From Aradus depressus (lineage: Eukaryota > Arthropoda > Insecta > Hemiptera > Aradidae), in assembly GCA_963662175.1 (NCBI GenBank), contig OY759224.1, forward strand, positions 28,405,489-28,469,488: DNA of 64,000 nucleotides, written 5' to 3'. Position numbers and translations under genes: made by a program. Under the pieces are notes generated by a model, which saw only the letters and a program-made list of their open reading frames with translations, was not told the origin of the DNA and made no database searches. This document shows positions 54,064 through 64,000 of this stretch, in pieces. Numbering within the stretch: position 1 is the stretch's first letter; the number at the start of each line of letters is the position of its first letter.

Positions 54064-57000
54064 CTGAAATAGCAACAAAATCACACTTAACATTTTACCA
54101 CAGATAAAATTAAATGAATAATAATAAATATGTAAATTGAAATTATAACAAAAGAAATACATAAAATGAACAAAGATTGATAATTTAAAAAAATACCAAG
54201 GTGTGTCTCACCCACATAAGCGCACGGTTGAAGTGAAACTTCTTTTGTCTTCATTAATCATCCGAATTAAATAACCAAATTAATAAATATATACATTTTA
54301 TTTTATTTTTGTTATACGTATTAACCATTTTAAAGTACGTAAATTTTATGTTAATAAAGGACAATAAAAATATTAAACCTAAAAATATTTAAAAATTATA
54401 TTTTATTGATCTGATACTTCACTGTTACCAGTGGTTAGTGATAACTTTGGAATTGTCAAACACGTTCCGTTGAAGTTTTTGGCATTTTTAACTATTTAAC
54501 ACTAACTCAGAATAAAACTAAGCGTATTAAATTAATAATGAAACGTATTTTTTCAACGGATAAATCGTACAAAAACACGTAGCACACAACAACTGATGCA
54601 TCGACACCGACCTAAACTCGTAGTTATCTTGTACGCATATGCTACTCATTCCCCTCTTCTTAGCGTTTCATGTTTGATTTTTTATGTCGAGGTAATTCCG
54701 ATTCACTAGTCTACTATACTAGTAGAAGTATCACTTCATAAATTGACGATTTAAAAAAAAAAAAACAATTTTATTGGTTCAGCAGTGCTCTATACATTAA
54801 AAGAGAAACATAATACGTATTATATACAAAAGGTTTATAATGTGCTGGTTTTTGTGTCAAAACCCCCTTCCCTTTGGTCGATTTGGCTGAAGACCAGTAG
54901 GTGTCGTCCCTATAGGTCTGGGTACATATTTCGTGCCGATAAGTCCATTCTATCGACAGTTGTTCATAGACAAATTGTTATTTTCATTTTTGGAATCAGG
55001 AGGTTCATAATTTGGTCCTTATACCGAAAAATTTGACAGAGACTAAGTGTATTGAAAAGTTGATTTGTATTAGAATATTTTTAAACCGTAGTCATATTCC
55101 CAAGGATTTTATATTTAAAAAAAAATAAAAATAATTGATACAAGATCTATTTTTTTATGTTATCTACAAACAGTTGTACCTTGTTGGCTAGCAGATCCGA
55201 CAGATGATGGTGAAGATGTGGGGAGAGGGCCACAAGAAGATCGAGGTCTGCAGTGGCCAAGAAGTGTCTGATGGCTGGCAGAGCTCTCAGGAAGGACTGG
55301 TCCATGTCTCGCTTCACCACAGAGGGGAGGATCGTGATGAGCCGATGTGCCAGAGGACCAGACACCTCTGTGTGGGGCAATACTCGCAGAACCAACGTCT
55401 GAAAATAACGTTTTTTAAAAATAAATAAACATCAACAACCTGTTACAATAAAACCATTGGTAAATTTTATGATTGTGTGGCTACAATGTCATGCGCATAT
55501 ACAAAATAATAAAGAACTATAATAATATAATTAGTTATTGTGACTCATTAAATTATTGTACTTATAATATAAACAAAACTATAGAACTCGTATTTCTGAG
55601 TTGAGCATGTACAAATACTTTTAATAATAATAAAAAACAAACAAAGAATCAAATGAACATAATCTAAGCTATATATATATAGTTTTATTATTCTCCCAAT
55701 GTATTTTTGGTCTTCACAACCATATACATATAATGCAAGAATAGATATATGTATGTATAAGAATAGATAATAAATATCCAGGATGATCTCAAGAATAAAA
55801 CAAAATGTTCACCATCTAACAAGTTCCAATTTATATAAATTACTTAAGCACGCCGTCCTTCGGATGGGACGTTAAGCGATGGTCCCGAGCCTGTACAATG
55901 TCAGGTACTCGTTAAAGACCCCTACCCTAGGAAAATAAAAATTTAGGGTAGGCAAAATTAAGGACTCCCACAGTGGAGTCGGGCTCATGTCCACCAGAGT
56001 GACGAAAAAGCGCTAGTAGTAGGCCGTATGACCTCATAGTTAAAGCCCGGGCATGAGTCATAAACCCTAATCTAACCTATAAATTACTGTAACCGTTGAA
56101 TACAAACCTTTCCTTTTCGAATGTTCAGCACTGTTTTCAGTTTATCGTCTTTTAGTAAAAAATGTACAATTTTGCTAAACAGTTCAGTAGGGTTGATATC
56201 ACTTGAAGAGGAAGAATGAGGCGACAGAGCTTCTTCTGCAGTCAAAAGGAGTGTAAACATCTGAAAAAGAAATAACATTTTATAATAAATGAATAAAAGT
56301 AATAATTAGTAGTATAAACACTAAATACAAAATATGTTATTTGTCCTGGCACATATTATTTTCGATATTTGTGTCGATATTATGGTAACAGCTAATAAAA
56401 GCAATGAGCTTGTTTAAAATTAATATTGTCTATAGTGTCCAGGTTTTGGATTACACCATCGTCAGCACAAAGTACAACAGAAACGTTTAACTTTGCTTGG
56501 TTGTCATATTTATACAATTCTGAAACTGACCCTTCTCCTTGGAGGGGACTGTCTTAACGGGAAATTCTAACTGTGAAAATATTCGGGTTGAAGCATAAAC
56601 TTCAAGAAGAGATTCAAATAAAATAAAAGAATGGTATTCATAATAAAGTATATAATGTATAAAAATTTAAAAAATTGAATAATTCGAACTAATAAGAAAA
56701 AAAAACAAGAAAATAAAATGAAATAAATAAATGTGTACAATGTATGATAAATAAATATGAATATTATAGTGAGAAAAAAAATTGTATTAACCGAAAAATA
56801 TATAAAATTAATGGATAATAACATTAATTCATTAAGAAGTAAGAGTTTTACGAAGAAATAATTTAATTTAGGAAAAATTGTTGGAATTCAATATCAACTA
56901 GTTGTCATTTTCTTTTTTTATTTTAACATTTCTTTTCTGAGTTCCTTTCGGGTTTCTTCTGTTGAAAGAGCAGTAGACTCAAAACCTCCAAAAAGGAGAG

Positions 57001-60000
57001 GCTTTTGTTCTAAAAGAATGTCAATAAAGCTATTTTATTTAATTTAACATTAATTAATTAACCTAGTGACAACTGTTAAAGAATGTGAGAAGTGATCATT
57101 GAAACTATTGCCATTTTTCCTAGCTGTCGTCTTTTCACAAAGATGGAGGTACTTAGTTCCCGTTGCATGTGTCACATTTTGGTGGGACTTCCCTTGGGAA
57201 AGGGGAGTCACATCCTCAGGTAGCCTCACAATTCTAATATGAAAACTATAATGTTACTGTTTTGCTGACGATGGCGCATTAAAGCCTCTCTATTGACATC
57301 GCTCTTTTATTGTGATTTTGAGGCTACATGATTAATGTGAATGGAGAAAATAAAATTAAAAAAACACTCTTCCTTGTTTAATAATAGTGAAACTAAAACT
57401 AAAATTAAAGATAAAATTCCACTAATTTATATGTATAAGAATGGTTCAGTTCACATAACTAAACCTGACGATGGTTTATTTCCGAAACCAATAGTGTATG
57501 TATAAGAATGGTTCAGTTCACATAACTAAACCTGACGATGGTTTATTTCCGAAACCAATAGTATATGTATAAAATGTTTGAAGAATGGGCAATATTAAAA
57601 TGAAATAGTTTGTTTTATTTATTAAAAATGAGCGACTCCCCCCCCCCCCCCCCCCCCCCCCCCGTTCAGAATCTTGTGACGTTACATATCCTATTTTCCA
57701 ATTTAGCTTTGGGAATACTACATGTGAAATTCTATGAGAATCCAATCATCAGTTAATGATCTAGCGCTATCTATATATTTAGGCCCCTCCACAACCCCCC
57801 CGTTCAAAATTTTGGGACGCCAAAGCCTATTTTTCAATCGAGCTTAAAAGGATGCTACAAACTCACAAGCAACTCTCGTTTCAGTTTTATTAACATAGAT
57901 ATAATTTTCAAGGTGACTATTTTGTTTACATCCAGGAAATTATTGTAAATAATAAAATAAGTCGATAGGAGTCTAAAGGATCCGAATTTTAATAAAATAC
58001 AACAATATTAGATAAATAGACTTACATGTTCTATTTCCAGGAGTATCTGTTTGATTATTTTCCTGGAGGATGAGGAAGATGTGTTGTGACAGTCAACACT
58101 TTCCACAACATCTGTGTCTATGATTTTTCTAGGTGCCATCACACTTCCAATCTGAAAAAATGAAGAATGTAGATTAGTTGAGTTGGTAGCTCAATGAAAT
58201 ATTTTCACATAAAATTTTCAAAAAACAAAAAAATATGTTTTTAAAAACTAAAAAAAAAAAAAAAGTCGTCCGTGAATCATCGGCAATGTACTGCCCCAGA
58301 ACGAATTAATCAATTGACTTGTCTCTACCCCTCAAAATGCAGACAACCGTTTCGGCTAATAATTTAGTTGACTTAAGGCGGCCACACACGCTCTGGTGAA
58401 ACTGTGCAGGTTTCAGTTCAAATCATGGCATCGGAGAGCGATGTGATAACACTTGCAGCCTTTTTTGTGATAAAAACAAAACAGAAGATCGAAAGAACCA
58501 TCAAAAATGGAGCAAAAACTGGTTGCTAAAAAGACCAACATTTAGTCATATAAACCTGCGAAATTAATTGAAATTTGAACCAAAGGATGGTCTCAATGAA
58601 CGAAATGGTGGTACACCTTATTTTTTATTTTCCATTAACTGAGTTCACTCTTACACGTCTCAATAAACTCCTCCAAAACGTTTTTTGACAAGTTTTGCTT
58701 AGACATTTTCTGTTGAACTATTGTAAACAAAGAAGTGGAAATGTAAAGAAGCCTGCACTTTTGCAATCTGGCAAAACATTTTCTCAGAGCGCAACTCTGG
58801 CGCAGCTAAACATATCTTTTTCGATATCTTCTCCGGTCGCCTGCACAGGTCGAAAAATCTGCGCAGTTGGTTCCCATACACAGTCCGGTTTGCCTGCACA
58901 GGTGTACCGGTGCGTAATCCTCATACTAAATTTTCTGTCGATAAATTCATTACATTGAATTAAACAACGAACCAAAATCAGTCCAACCGACAAAAGTTGT
59001 CTGGGAACGTACAAACGTATACGTCAAATACATAACCCGTTTTTCTGGTCGGGAGTTAAAAGTGTTAACAGTTACCTGCAGTTTTCCAAGAGAATTTTCA
59101 AATTGGAGAGGTGTATAGATGGGTTTGGTAAGGGTGGGAGTGTCTCTGTTGGCAGACATCTTGAGACCAACCTTCCGGCCGTGAGTACCTGACTGTCGGT
59201 GTTGGTACATCTATACATTATAAACAATTGATAATATTATACAGAGACAATCATCAGACATTACAGTAAGTTAAAAGTAATCATTTAAAAAGATGTGCAT
59301 AATACATTTAAAAAAATATCGAATAACTGCGCAAAAATAGTTTAAATAGCAGCTGTATTTCGTTGAGAAGAAACTGTTTTATAATTATAAATTTTGTTAT
59401 AAAATTCCTTTCGAAAAAAAAAGTGATTTACCAAAAATCGTTGCAGGTCAACTATCCTTAATTATTGCCCCGATTTTGTAAAACTTTAAATGTAATCATC
59501 TACATGCCAAACCGAACTTATATATCGAGTTTCATAAAAATTCATTCAGTGGTTCTTAAATTAGGCGTGTTTCAAGGATTTCAGTGACAGAAATACAGAC
59601 ATAAAAAGTATTTGTTTTGATATGAAAAATCTAGCTCCGAGAAATTATCAGAGAACTTCCTCCAACCTTTGGTCATTGGAGGAAGCAATTAAATGGTAAT
59701 AACTAATTTATTTGTAATATAAGTTAGTTATTGATTCATGTTGTCGTACTATAGATTCCTAAATTAAAGACCCTTACCCCTAACTAAAACTTGTAGGCAA
59801 AATGGTGTAGGGTTCATGTTCCAAAAGCCCTCTGTTTATAGATTATTGTGACTCAAGCCCGAACGACTACAAGGTCATATCGTCTGCTAACAGAGCGCTC
59901 ATTCGTCACTCAGGTGGAGATAAGCTCGACTATGGGAGTCCGAAATGTTGCTTAACTAAATTTATTCACCAAGAATAGAAGTTTTTATCGAGGACGTGAC

Positions 60001-62596
60001 ACTGTACAGACTCAGGAACATCGTTTAACGTCCCATCTGGAGGATGGCATGCTCTCAGATAAAAACCTAATGGTCTCGCTCAGATTTCGAACGCGCGATT
60101 TTGATCTCGTTTATAGGAAATAAAATTATTATTATTACCGGCGCCCTCGTTGTAGGATATGTGACCTCATAGTTGAAGCCTGGGCATGAGTCACAAAAAC
60201 AAATAAACCTATAAAACGTCATATCCTTCTTGGGCTTCAACTACAAGATCATATCGCTCCTTCGTCACTCTGATGGACATGAGCCCGACTCTACTATGGG
60301 AGACCTAAATTTTGCCTAACCAAGGTTTTTTCACTTCTCACATAAAAAAAACCTAAGGGCCTCGGCCGGGTTTCGAACCCGACATCTTGAGGTCAGTAGG
60401 TTAGCAAGTAGGGTTGGGCGATAGTCGATAGTTGGCACTATCGATAGTCCGATAATATCGGTTAAAAACTATCGAATACTATCGATAGTTTTCCGATAGC
60501 AATTCATTTTTGTCCAAATCTATTTAATAAAGAATTTCAAGAAATTTATTATAATTAAATTCAATTACCTACCTACCTATTGCAAACTTGCAGGATTATA
60601 AATTATAAGATAAGGGATAATTATAAAGATAAATGAAAAACGAATTTATTTGAATTTTCAAAAAGTGTGTGTAGATAATAAAAATTAATCCCATTTTTAT
60701 ACGGCGAGAGCGCAAAGGTTTTAATTAAGTTTTTAATTTATTTTGAAGTTGCCCGTCTCGCCCGCCACAAAGGCCGCCACTGCAAAGGCCTACTGATTAC
60801 TCAGCCATCTCAATTTTCATTGTTGTAAGCTGTCTAACAGCGATAATCATTCATCTAGGTACATAAATTCCTAGAACAAACATAAATAGAAATATTACAA
60901 AATTTGGATAATTAAAATCAGCTTTGTGCTCTCGCCGGCCAACGGCTTTGATTGAAGTTCTGTGATAAAGAATTAATTAATTTGCCAATTTGCGCTCTCG
61001 TCGTATAGTCACCCTGATAATAAAAATCAGCTTTGCGCTCTCGCCGGCCAACCCCAAAAAAATTTCTAAGAATTGTAGAATAAGATTCCCAATTAAAGAG
61101 GAAGTTAGGATTATAAATACTTAGAAGAGCCAAAGCCCAATACCGTGAATTTAATTTGTTTGCACAAGTGCGTGACTACGTCATCAACTTCAAAACTTGT
61201 GAGTAAAAATTAAAAAAATATCAATAGTCAAAACTATCGTTATTGGTTACCGATAGGCGTGGCCTATCGATATTGGGTACCGATAGGCGTGATCTATCGA
61301 TATATCGATAGTAACTATCGACTATCGCCCAACCCTATTAGCAAGCTCCCTCTGAGCTACCGGTCCCCTCAATTGGTTGAAGTAGTACTCCATCCTTGTA
61401 GAGCTACTATGCTTTATACAACTCAAAACGGATGGAAATTTTTATAGGAAACCTTTTATTGTATAGACCCACTTTTCGATAGAACTCACTTAAATCACGC
61501 AAAAATTATGTATAAGCTGGCGTATAAAGTCAGTTTTGGGGTAATATCTCTGAACCTGAATGCCTATGAAGTTATTTAGTATGAAATGGTTACATTAATT
61601 TTCACTTACGAGTTTTCTTTGAAGAATTAGTTTGATTTAAGCGAAATTTATATAGAGCTTCAAATAAATTGGTGGTTCTTTATTCACTTCCGATTTTCAC
61701 CAAAATCTACAAGATTTTAAGTTGATTCGTACATTTAAAATTTTAAATGTACATGCTTAAGCAATAACTATGCACAAAACATTTCTTTACAGGTACACAT
61801 AAATACACAAGTATCCGAAAAACTGTCAAGTCGAATTCTGTGGCTAATGTTGAAAAAGAACAATTTTTTTTTTGTCCGAACATGATACAGAAACCTCTCT
61901 GCAACGGACAGTCTCGGGAGAAAATTGTCCGTTGAGGGTTTAAAAAAACAACTTCATTCATTATATGTATGTAGTATATACAAAACGTTCAATTTGCTTT
62001 TATATTTAATACTACTAAGATAATTAGATAACAATAGATAATTAGATAAAACACACATATTAATAGTTATTATGGATTTCAAGTTAATAAACCAAACAGT
62101 AGGTATGTATGGCTGTTTCACAAACAGCGAAATCTACGAATAATAAAAAGCATTCAAAATTACATTTTTCAAATAAAATCTTTTGTAAGTGTCCGCTTAG
62201 GAGAGGTAAATTTATCTCTTGATGAAAAAAAATTGATTGTCCGCATCCGTTGCGAGGGGGGTAAACATAGTTTACCTATACTTCGGGCCGGGACATCGCA
62301 ATATTGTCCGTAAAGAGGGGTTTTACTGTACTTTGTTCATATATCGTTAGTTATCATGTACTCCCTTACCGCATAATAATAATCATCTTGAAATGGATTA
62401 TTTGTTAATAGTTGCGTGAGCTGTATCTGGGCCAACCAATTCTTCTCCTTGTTGGACATGAGACCAGCGTATGGGTCACCAAGCGGCTGGACCAGAGAGG
62501 GCGGGAGAGGAGGGGGCCGGATGAGGTTCCTGTTGAGTGAGCCAAGTCGCAACATGGCTGCCGGAGGTGGGGGTGCGACGCGGAGTCCGGGCGGTT
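53791..62596 (-). CDS. PATL1: Pat1-family mRNA decapping factor, C-terminal part
   Basis: Six minus-strand exons (62596-62370, 59210-59076, 58151-58026, 56260-56108, 55398-55180, 54063-53791) join in frame and give about 376 residues. Pat1 proteins link the DDX6/Me31B helicase, the Lsm1-7 ring and the decapping enzyme in P-bodies (family knowledge). Visible family blocks: proline-rich [56 protein letters not shown], a helical-repeat region ([28 protein letters not shown]), and the terminal [16 protein letters not shown]. The order and spacing follow human PATL1. The N-terminal exons are not found before the window edge. The last ~40 residues differ from the human C-terminus. Introns hold SINEs, a hAT-like element and dispersed repeats. 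Confidence 0.92.
54064..54854. other. PATL1 intron, unassigned
   Basis: AT-rich intron sequence without a recognised element; a DR1 module begins at 54855. Confidence 0.5.
54855..55040 (+). repeat. Dispersed repeat DR1 module
   Basis: CCCTTTGGTCGATTTGGCTG, GTAGGTGTCGTCCCTATAGG and TTTGGAATCAGGAGGTTCAT match the second half of DR1. Confidence 0.7.
55180..55398 (-). CDS. PATL1: PATL1 exon: helical-repeat segment
   Basis: 73 whole codons between CAG and GTACAA. It encodes [20 protein letters not shown] and [17 protein letters not shown], matching the LLPFLP..ITHHLPLLVRRD region of the human protein. Confidence 0.92.
55845..56077 (+). mobile_element. SINE, 5'-truncated, in a PATL1 intron
   Basis: It begins inside the body (TAAGCACGCCGTCCTTCGGA) and ends at the tail. 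TATAAATTACT flanks it at 55834-55844 and 56078-56088, so truncation happened at insertion. It ends about 30 bp from the donor of the PATL1 exon at 56108. Confidence 0.92.
56108..56260 (-). CDS. PATL1: PATL1 exon: NIRKGK segment
   Basis: 51 codons between TTTCAG and GTTTGT. It encodes [12 protein letters not shown].., [12 protein letters not shown] and the family-conserved VLNIRKGK. Confidence 0.92.
56261..57237. other. PATL1 intron, mostly unassigned
   Basis: It contains a hairpin-family piece at 56420-56475 (minus strand: GCTGACGATGGTGTAATCCA..CAATATT). The rest is AT-rich. Confidence 0.5.
57431..57564 (+). repeat. 67-bp tandem duplication carrying the CTGACGA core
   Basis: ATGTATAAGAATGGTTCAGT..CCTGACGATGGTTTATTTCC..GAAACCAATAGT occurs twice in a row, nearly identical. 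Confidence 0.92.
57638..57663. repeat. Poly-C tract (26 C)
   Basis: An uninterrupted C run opens a diverged copy of satellite-unit blocks. Confidence 0.95.
57638..57890 (-). repeat. Diverged 645-bp satellite module in a PATL1 intron
   Basis: Read in reverse it gives GGCGTCCCAAAATTTTGAAC.., TTCTCATAGAATTTCACATG..TAGTATTC and AACGTCACAAGATTCTGAAC before the G-run. These match, in order, blocks of the 645-bp unit at the start of the window. Confidence 0.75.
58026..58151 (-). CDS. PATL1: PATL1 exon: APRKIID segment
   Basis: 42 codons between TTTTTTCAG and GTAAGT. It encodes [18 protein letters not shown], a serine run, and KQILLEIEH. Confidence 0.92.
58262..58985 (+). repeat. Dispersed repeat DR1 start, split by an insertion
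   Basis: GTCCGTGAATCATCGGCAAT .. TTCGGCTAATAATTTAGTTG precedes, and CTCATACTAAATTTTCTGTC..GATAAATTCATTACAT follows, an unrelated 538-bp segment at 58377-58914. Confidence 0.75.
58377..58914. mobile_element. Probable DNA-transposon remnant or MITE
   Basis: The segment interrupts DR1 and is bounded by TAA on both sides (58374-58376, 58915-58917), as for PIF/Harbinger insertions. Near its ends are AAACTGTGCAGGTTTCAG and CCTGCACAGGTGTACC, but clear long terminal inverted repeats are lacking. The class is tentative. Confidence 0.45.
59076..59210 (-). CDS. PATL1: PATL1 exon: [10 protein letters not shown] segment
   Basis: 45 codons between TATAG and GTAACT. It encodes [15 protein letters not shown].. 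and [15 protein letters not shown], equivalent to the VRIEGSLGQV region of human PATL1. Confidence 0.88.
59211..59835. other. PATL1 intron, unassigned
   Basis: No recognised element or gene. Confidence 0.5.
59836..60150 (-). mobile_element. SINE, degraded
   Basis: In reverse orientation the tail (GACTACAAGGTCATATCGTC), body and head (ending ACCGGCGCCCTCG) are recognisable, with several indels including an ATT run. A SINE tail piece in plus orientation (GACCTCATAGTTGAAGCCTG) follows at 60155-60200. Confidence 0.8.
60225..61372 (-). mobile_element. SINE split by a hAT-like element
   Basis: The reverse SINE runs 60225-60408 and resumes at 61338-61372 (CAAGCTCCCTCTGAGCTACC). The break falls in the tRNA-like head and the 8-bp TTAGCAAG is duplicated at the break. 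Confidence 0.88.
60409..61337. mobile_element. Non-autonomous hAT-like element
   Basis: The ends are TAGGGTTGGGCGATAGTCGA and its inverse, with about 25 bp of terminal inverted repeat, and an 8-bp duplication TTAGCAAG (60401-60408, 61338-61345). TIR form and 8-bp duplication are hAT hallmarks. The subterminal regions are packed with TATCGATAG-type motifs, including a ~27-bp tandem pair at 61249-61301. The interior has GCGCTCTCGCCGGCCAAC-type motifs in both orientations. No transposase is encoded in 929 bp. Confidence 0.92.
61375..62369. other. PATL1 intron, unassigned
   Basis: No supported gene. 61860-61960 and 62190-62335 contain similar GGACAGTCTCGGGAG / GTCCGTTGAGGG and TTGTCCGTAAAGAGGGG pieces, which may be the two ends of an unrecognised element. 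Confidence 0.4.
62370..62596 (-). CDS. PATL1: PATL1 exon: proline-rich and DPYAGLM segment
   Basis: The acceptor CATTCTAG precedes AACCGCCCGG and the donor is GCG|GTAAGG. It encodes [29 protein letters not shown] and [15 protein letters not shown], the conserved Pat1 block. The first two bases complete a codon from an exon I could not find. Confidence 0.93.
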
Positions 62597-62769
62597 CTAG
62601 AATGTCAATATACATGGGCACATTAAATCAAAGCTATTCTACCAATCAGAGGCTCATCAAACATAAACAAAGCTGTAGAACTGTTTTCTGAGTACATAAT
62701 ACTAAAAACAAGGAATCAAAATTATTATAAATGTAATAAAAGAACATAATCTAAAATATAATAATATAG

Positions 62770-62955
62770 TTAGTTATTGTGATTCATGGCAGTGTTTTAA
62801 CTGCGTCATATCGCCTACTCCAGAGGGCTCTTTCGTCACTGGTGGATATGAGTTCGACTCTATTGAGGGAGTCCCAATTTGCCTCTAGGGAACATCGCTT
62901 AACGTCCCATCCAAAAGATGTGCGTGCACAAGTTTTTTTTTCTAAGGGCCTGGGC
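62770..62955 (-). mobile_element. SINE fragment, degraded
   Basis: TTTTAACTGCGTCATATCGC .. CATCGCTTAACGTCCCATCC matches the SINE in reverse, with deletions. Confidence 0.75.
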
Positions 62956-64000
62956 CATATATTATTTCACAGCTTTTCTCGGGAAAAACTCCAATCATCA
63001 GTATTTAAAAATATTAGATTGCAAACTATCTTTTATTTTTGTACATAAAATCTATAATAAAATACATCATTTGAATAATTGAAATATATGTGTAGAATTG
63101 TTGTCGAATAATAAACCATGCAATGTTATTATTATCGATAGTAACATTTTTAGATACTGATGAGAGTACTTGACGAAACGTCTAATTGTTAGGATGTAAG
63201 TAAATATGGAAAACTAAATTGGGAAAATAATATACTTGTAAAAAAAAATATACTATAAATTTAGAATCGCCTTACACAAACCAAAAGCCACAATCTAAAT
63301 GTAACAAATTCTATATGAAACGTTTGCTCCAATAAGAGATATTATTAAAACAATGAATGTTGGGTGGCGGATTTATGTATTGAGCCAACTTCCAGTCCAA
63401 TTTACGAAAAACACAGAATACCGGTAGTTTCGTTGCCAACATAAAAAACATTATGCAGGAAAAAAACTGGACCTACGTATGAATATAAACTCATTTGGGC
63501 CAACTTCTATTTATTGTATTTTTATTAATACAACAAATTCTGGAATAATAATAATTGTTTTTATTTCAAGTTTAATTTGTTACATTATCAGGGATGGAAG
63601 TACAGGCTGCGTAATATATATTAGCCAACCTACTTATATCAATTTCAGAAATATCAAATTTGAGTCCAAGACAGTGGATAGAATAAATCCCTTGATTTGG
63701 AACACTGTCGTAAAAAAATGGGCCATAATACATTGATAAGACGTACCTCCGAATAGAAACACAAAGAAAGAAAAATATTTCTCATGAAAAAACGTTGAAG
63801 GCAAATTTTATAACCTATCCCGGTGGTTTCCGGAAGAAACCATACATCCCCTAGTGTTGCCAACTACCTACCTGGTTTCCAAAATTCCGAATAAATTAAA
63901 ATTATGAATAAATATATATGGGCTGACCATATCAAATTACATAAAAATAATAATAATAAATAAATCAGAAAAATACTCAAATATCTTACGTATTGTAAAT
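62956..64000. other. Probable PATL1 intron or upstream DNA, unassigned
   Basis: AT-rich. I searched the minus strand for another PATL1 exon and found none that I can support. Confidence 0.4.

Noticed and set aside
53843..54067. 74-codon plus-strand frame
   Set aside because: It is the antisense shadow of the PATL1 terminal exon.
58695..59014. Overlapping 66-87-codon frames near 58.8 kb
   Set aside because: They lie inside the insertion that splits DR1, on both strands, and have no domain.
8317..61372. tRNA genes suggested by A and B boxes
   Set aside because: Every instance is the head of the same SINE with SINE body attached, or a fragment of it; no stand-alone cloverleaf was found.
62416..62691. 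91-codon plus-strand frame
   Set aside because: It is the antisense shadow of the PATL1 exon at 62370-62596.

Overview
The window is animal nuclear DNA, most likely from an insect. The reasons are spliced genes with GT-AG introns, AT-rich intergenic DNA, a tRNA-derived SINE family with target-site duplications, LINE, Ty3/gypsy, Tigger, hAT and Helitron-type elements, and four genes whose proteins match conserved metazoan families. A sap-feeding hemipteran is my guess from general impression only. No bacterial or plasmid features are present. A 200-base run of N (41178-41377) marks an assembly gap.

Layout: 1-7050 is a tandem array of about ten ~645-bp units (satellite-like, non-coding). 7050-15200 is a mosaic of mobile-element debris: a large palindrome at 7.7-8.0 kb, a deleted Tigger element with intact ends at 9.36-10.22 kb, and SINE and LINE fragments. 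15471-16322 is an intronless gene for calmodulin-lysine N-methyltransferase (CAMKMT, + strand). 16.3-29.6 kb is gene-free, with a gypsy pol relic, dispersed repeats and a striking nest of elements at 26.2-27.5 kb. 29668-34824 holds five exons of WBP4 (spliceosomal WW/zinc-finger protein, + strand). 36.1-41.18 kb is a 46-bp minisatellite of about 110 copies that runs into the gap. 41506-51175 is a three-exon SERHL-type alpha/beta hydrolase (- strand) ending in the peroxisomal signal SKL. 53791-62596 holds the last six exons of a Pat1/PATL1 mRNA-decapping factor (- strand), whose 5' part lies beyond what I can find here.

The four genes are unrelated housekeeping genes (calmodulin modification, splicing, peroxisomal hydrolase, mRNA decay). 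They do not form a pathway or cluster; most of the window between and inside them is repeat DNA. Many insertion events can be ordered from nested structures: hAT inside a SINE, SINE inside a LINE tail, MITE and Helitron inside a palindrome, MITE inside a dispersed repeat.

The most interesting candidates are these. (1) At least a dozen short hairpins follow the pattern CTGANGA - stem - GAAA, often inside palindromes whose arms share an AAATATTGTCTATTCCA block; this resembles the hammerhead-ribozyme core known from Penelope-like retroelements and retrozymes. (2) A ~560-bp inverted duplication sits inside intron 1 of the SERHL-like gene, with one arm next to each flanking exon. (3) The ~645-bp satellite is built from modules that also occur in dispersed mobile repeats. 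All functional readings of these are inference; no searches were run.
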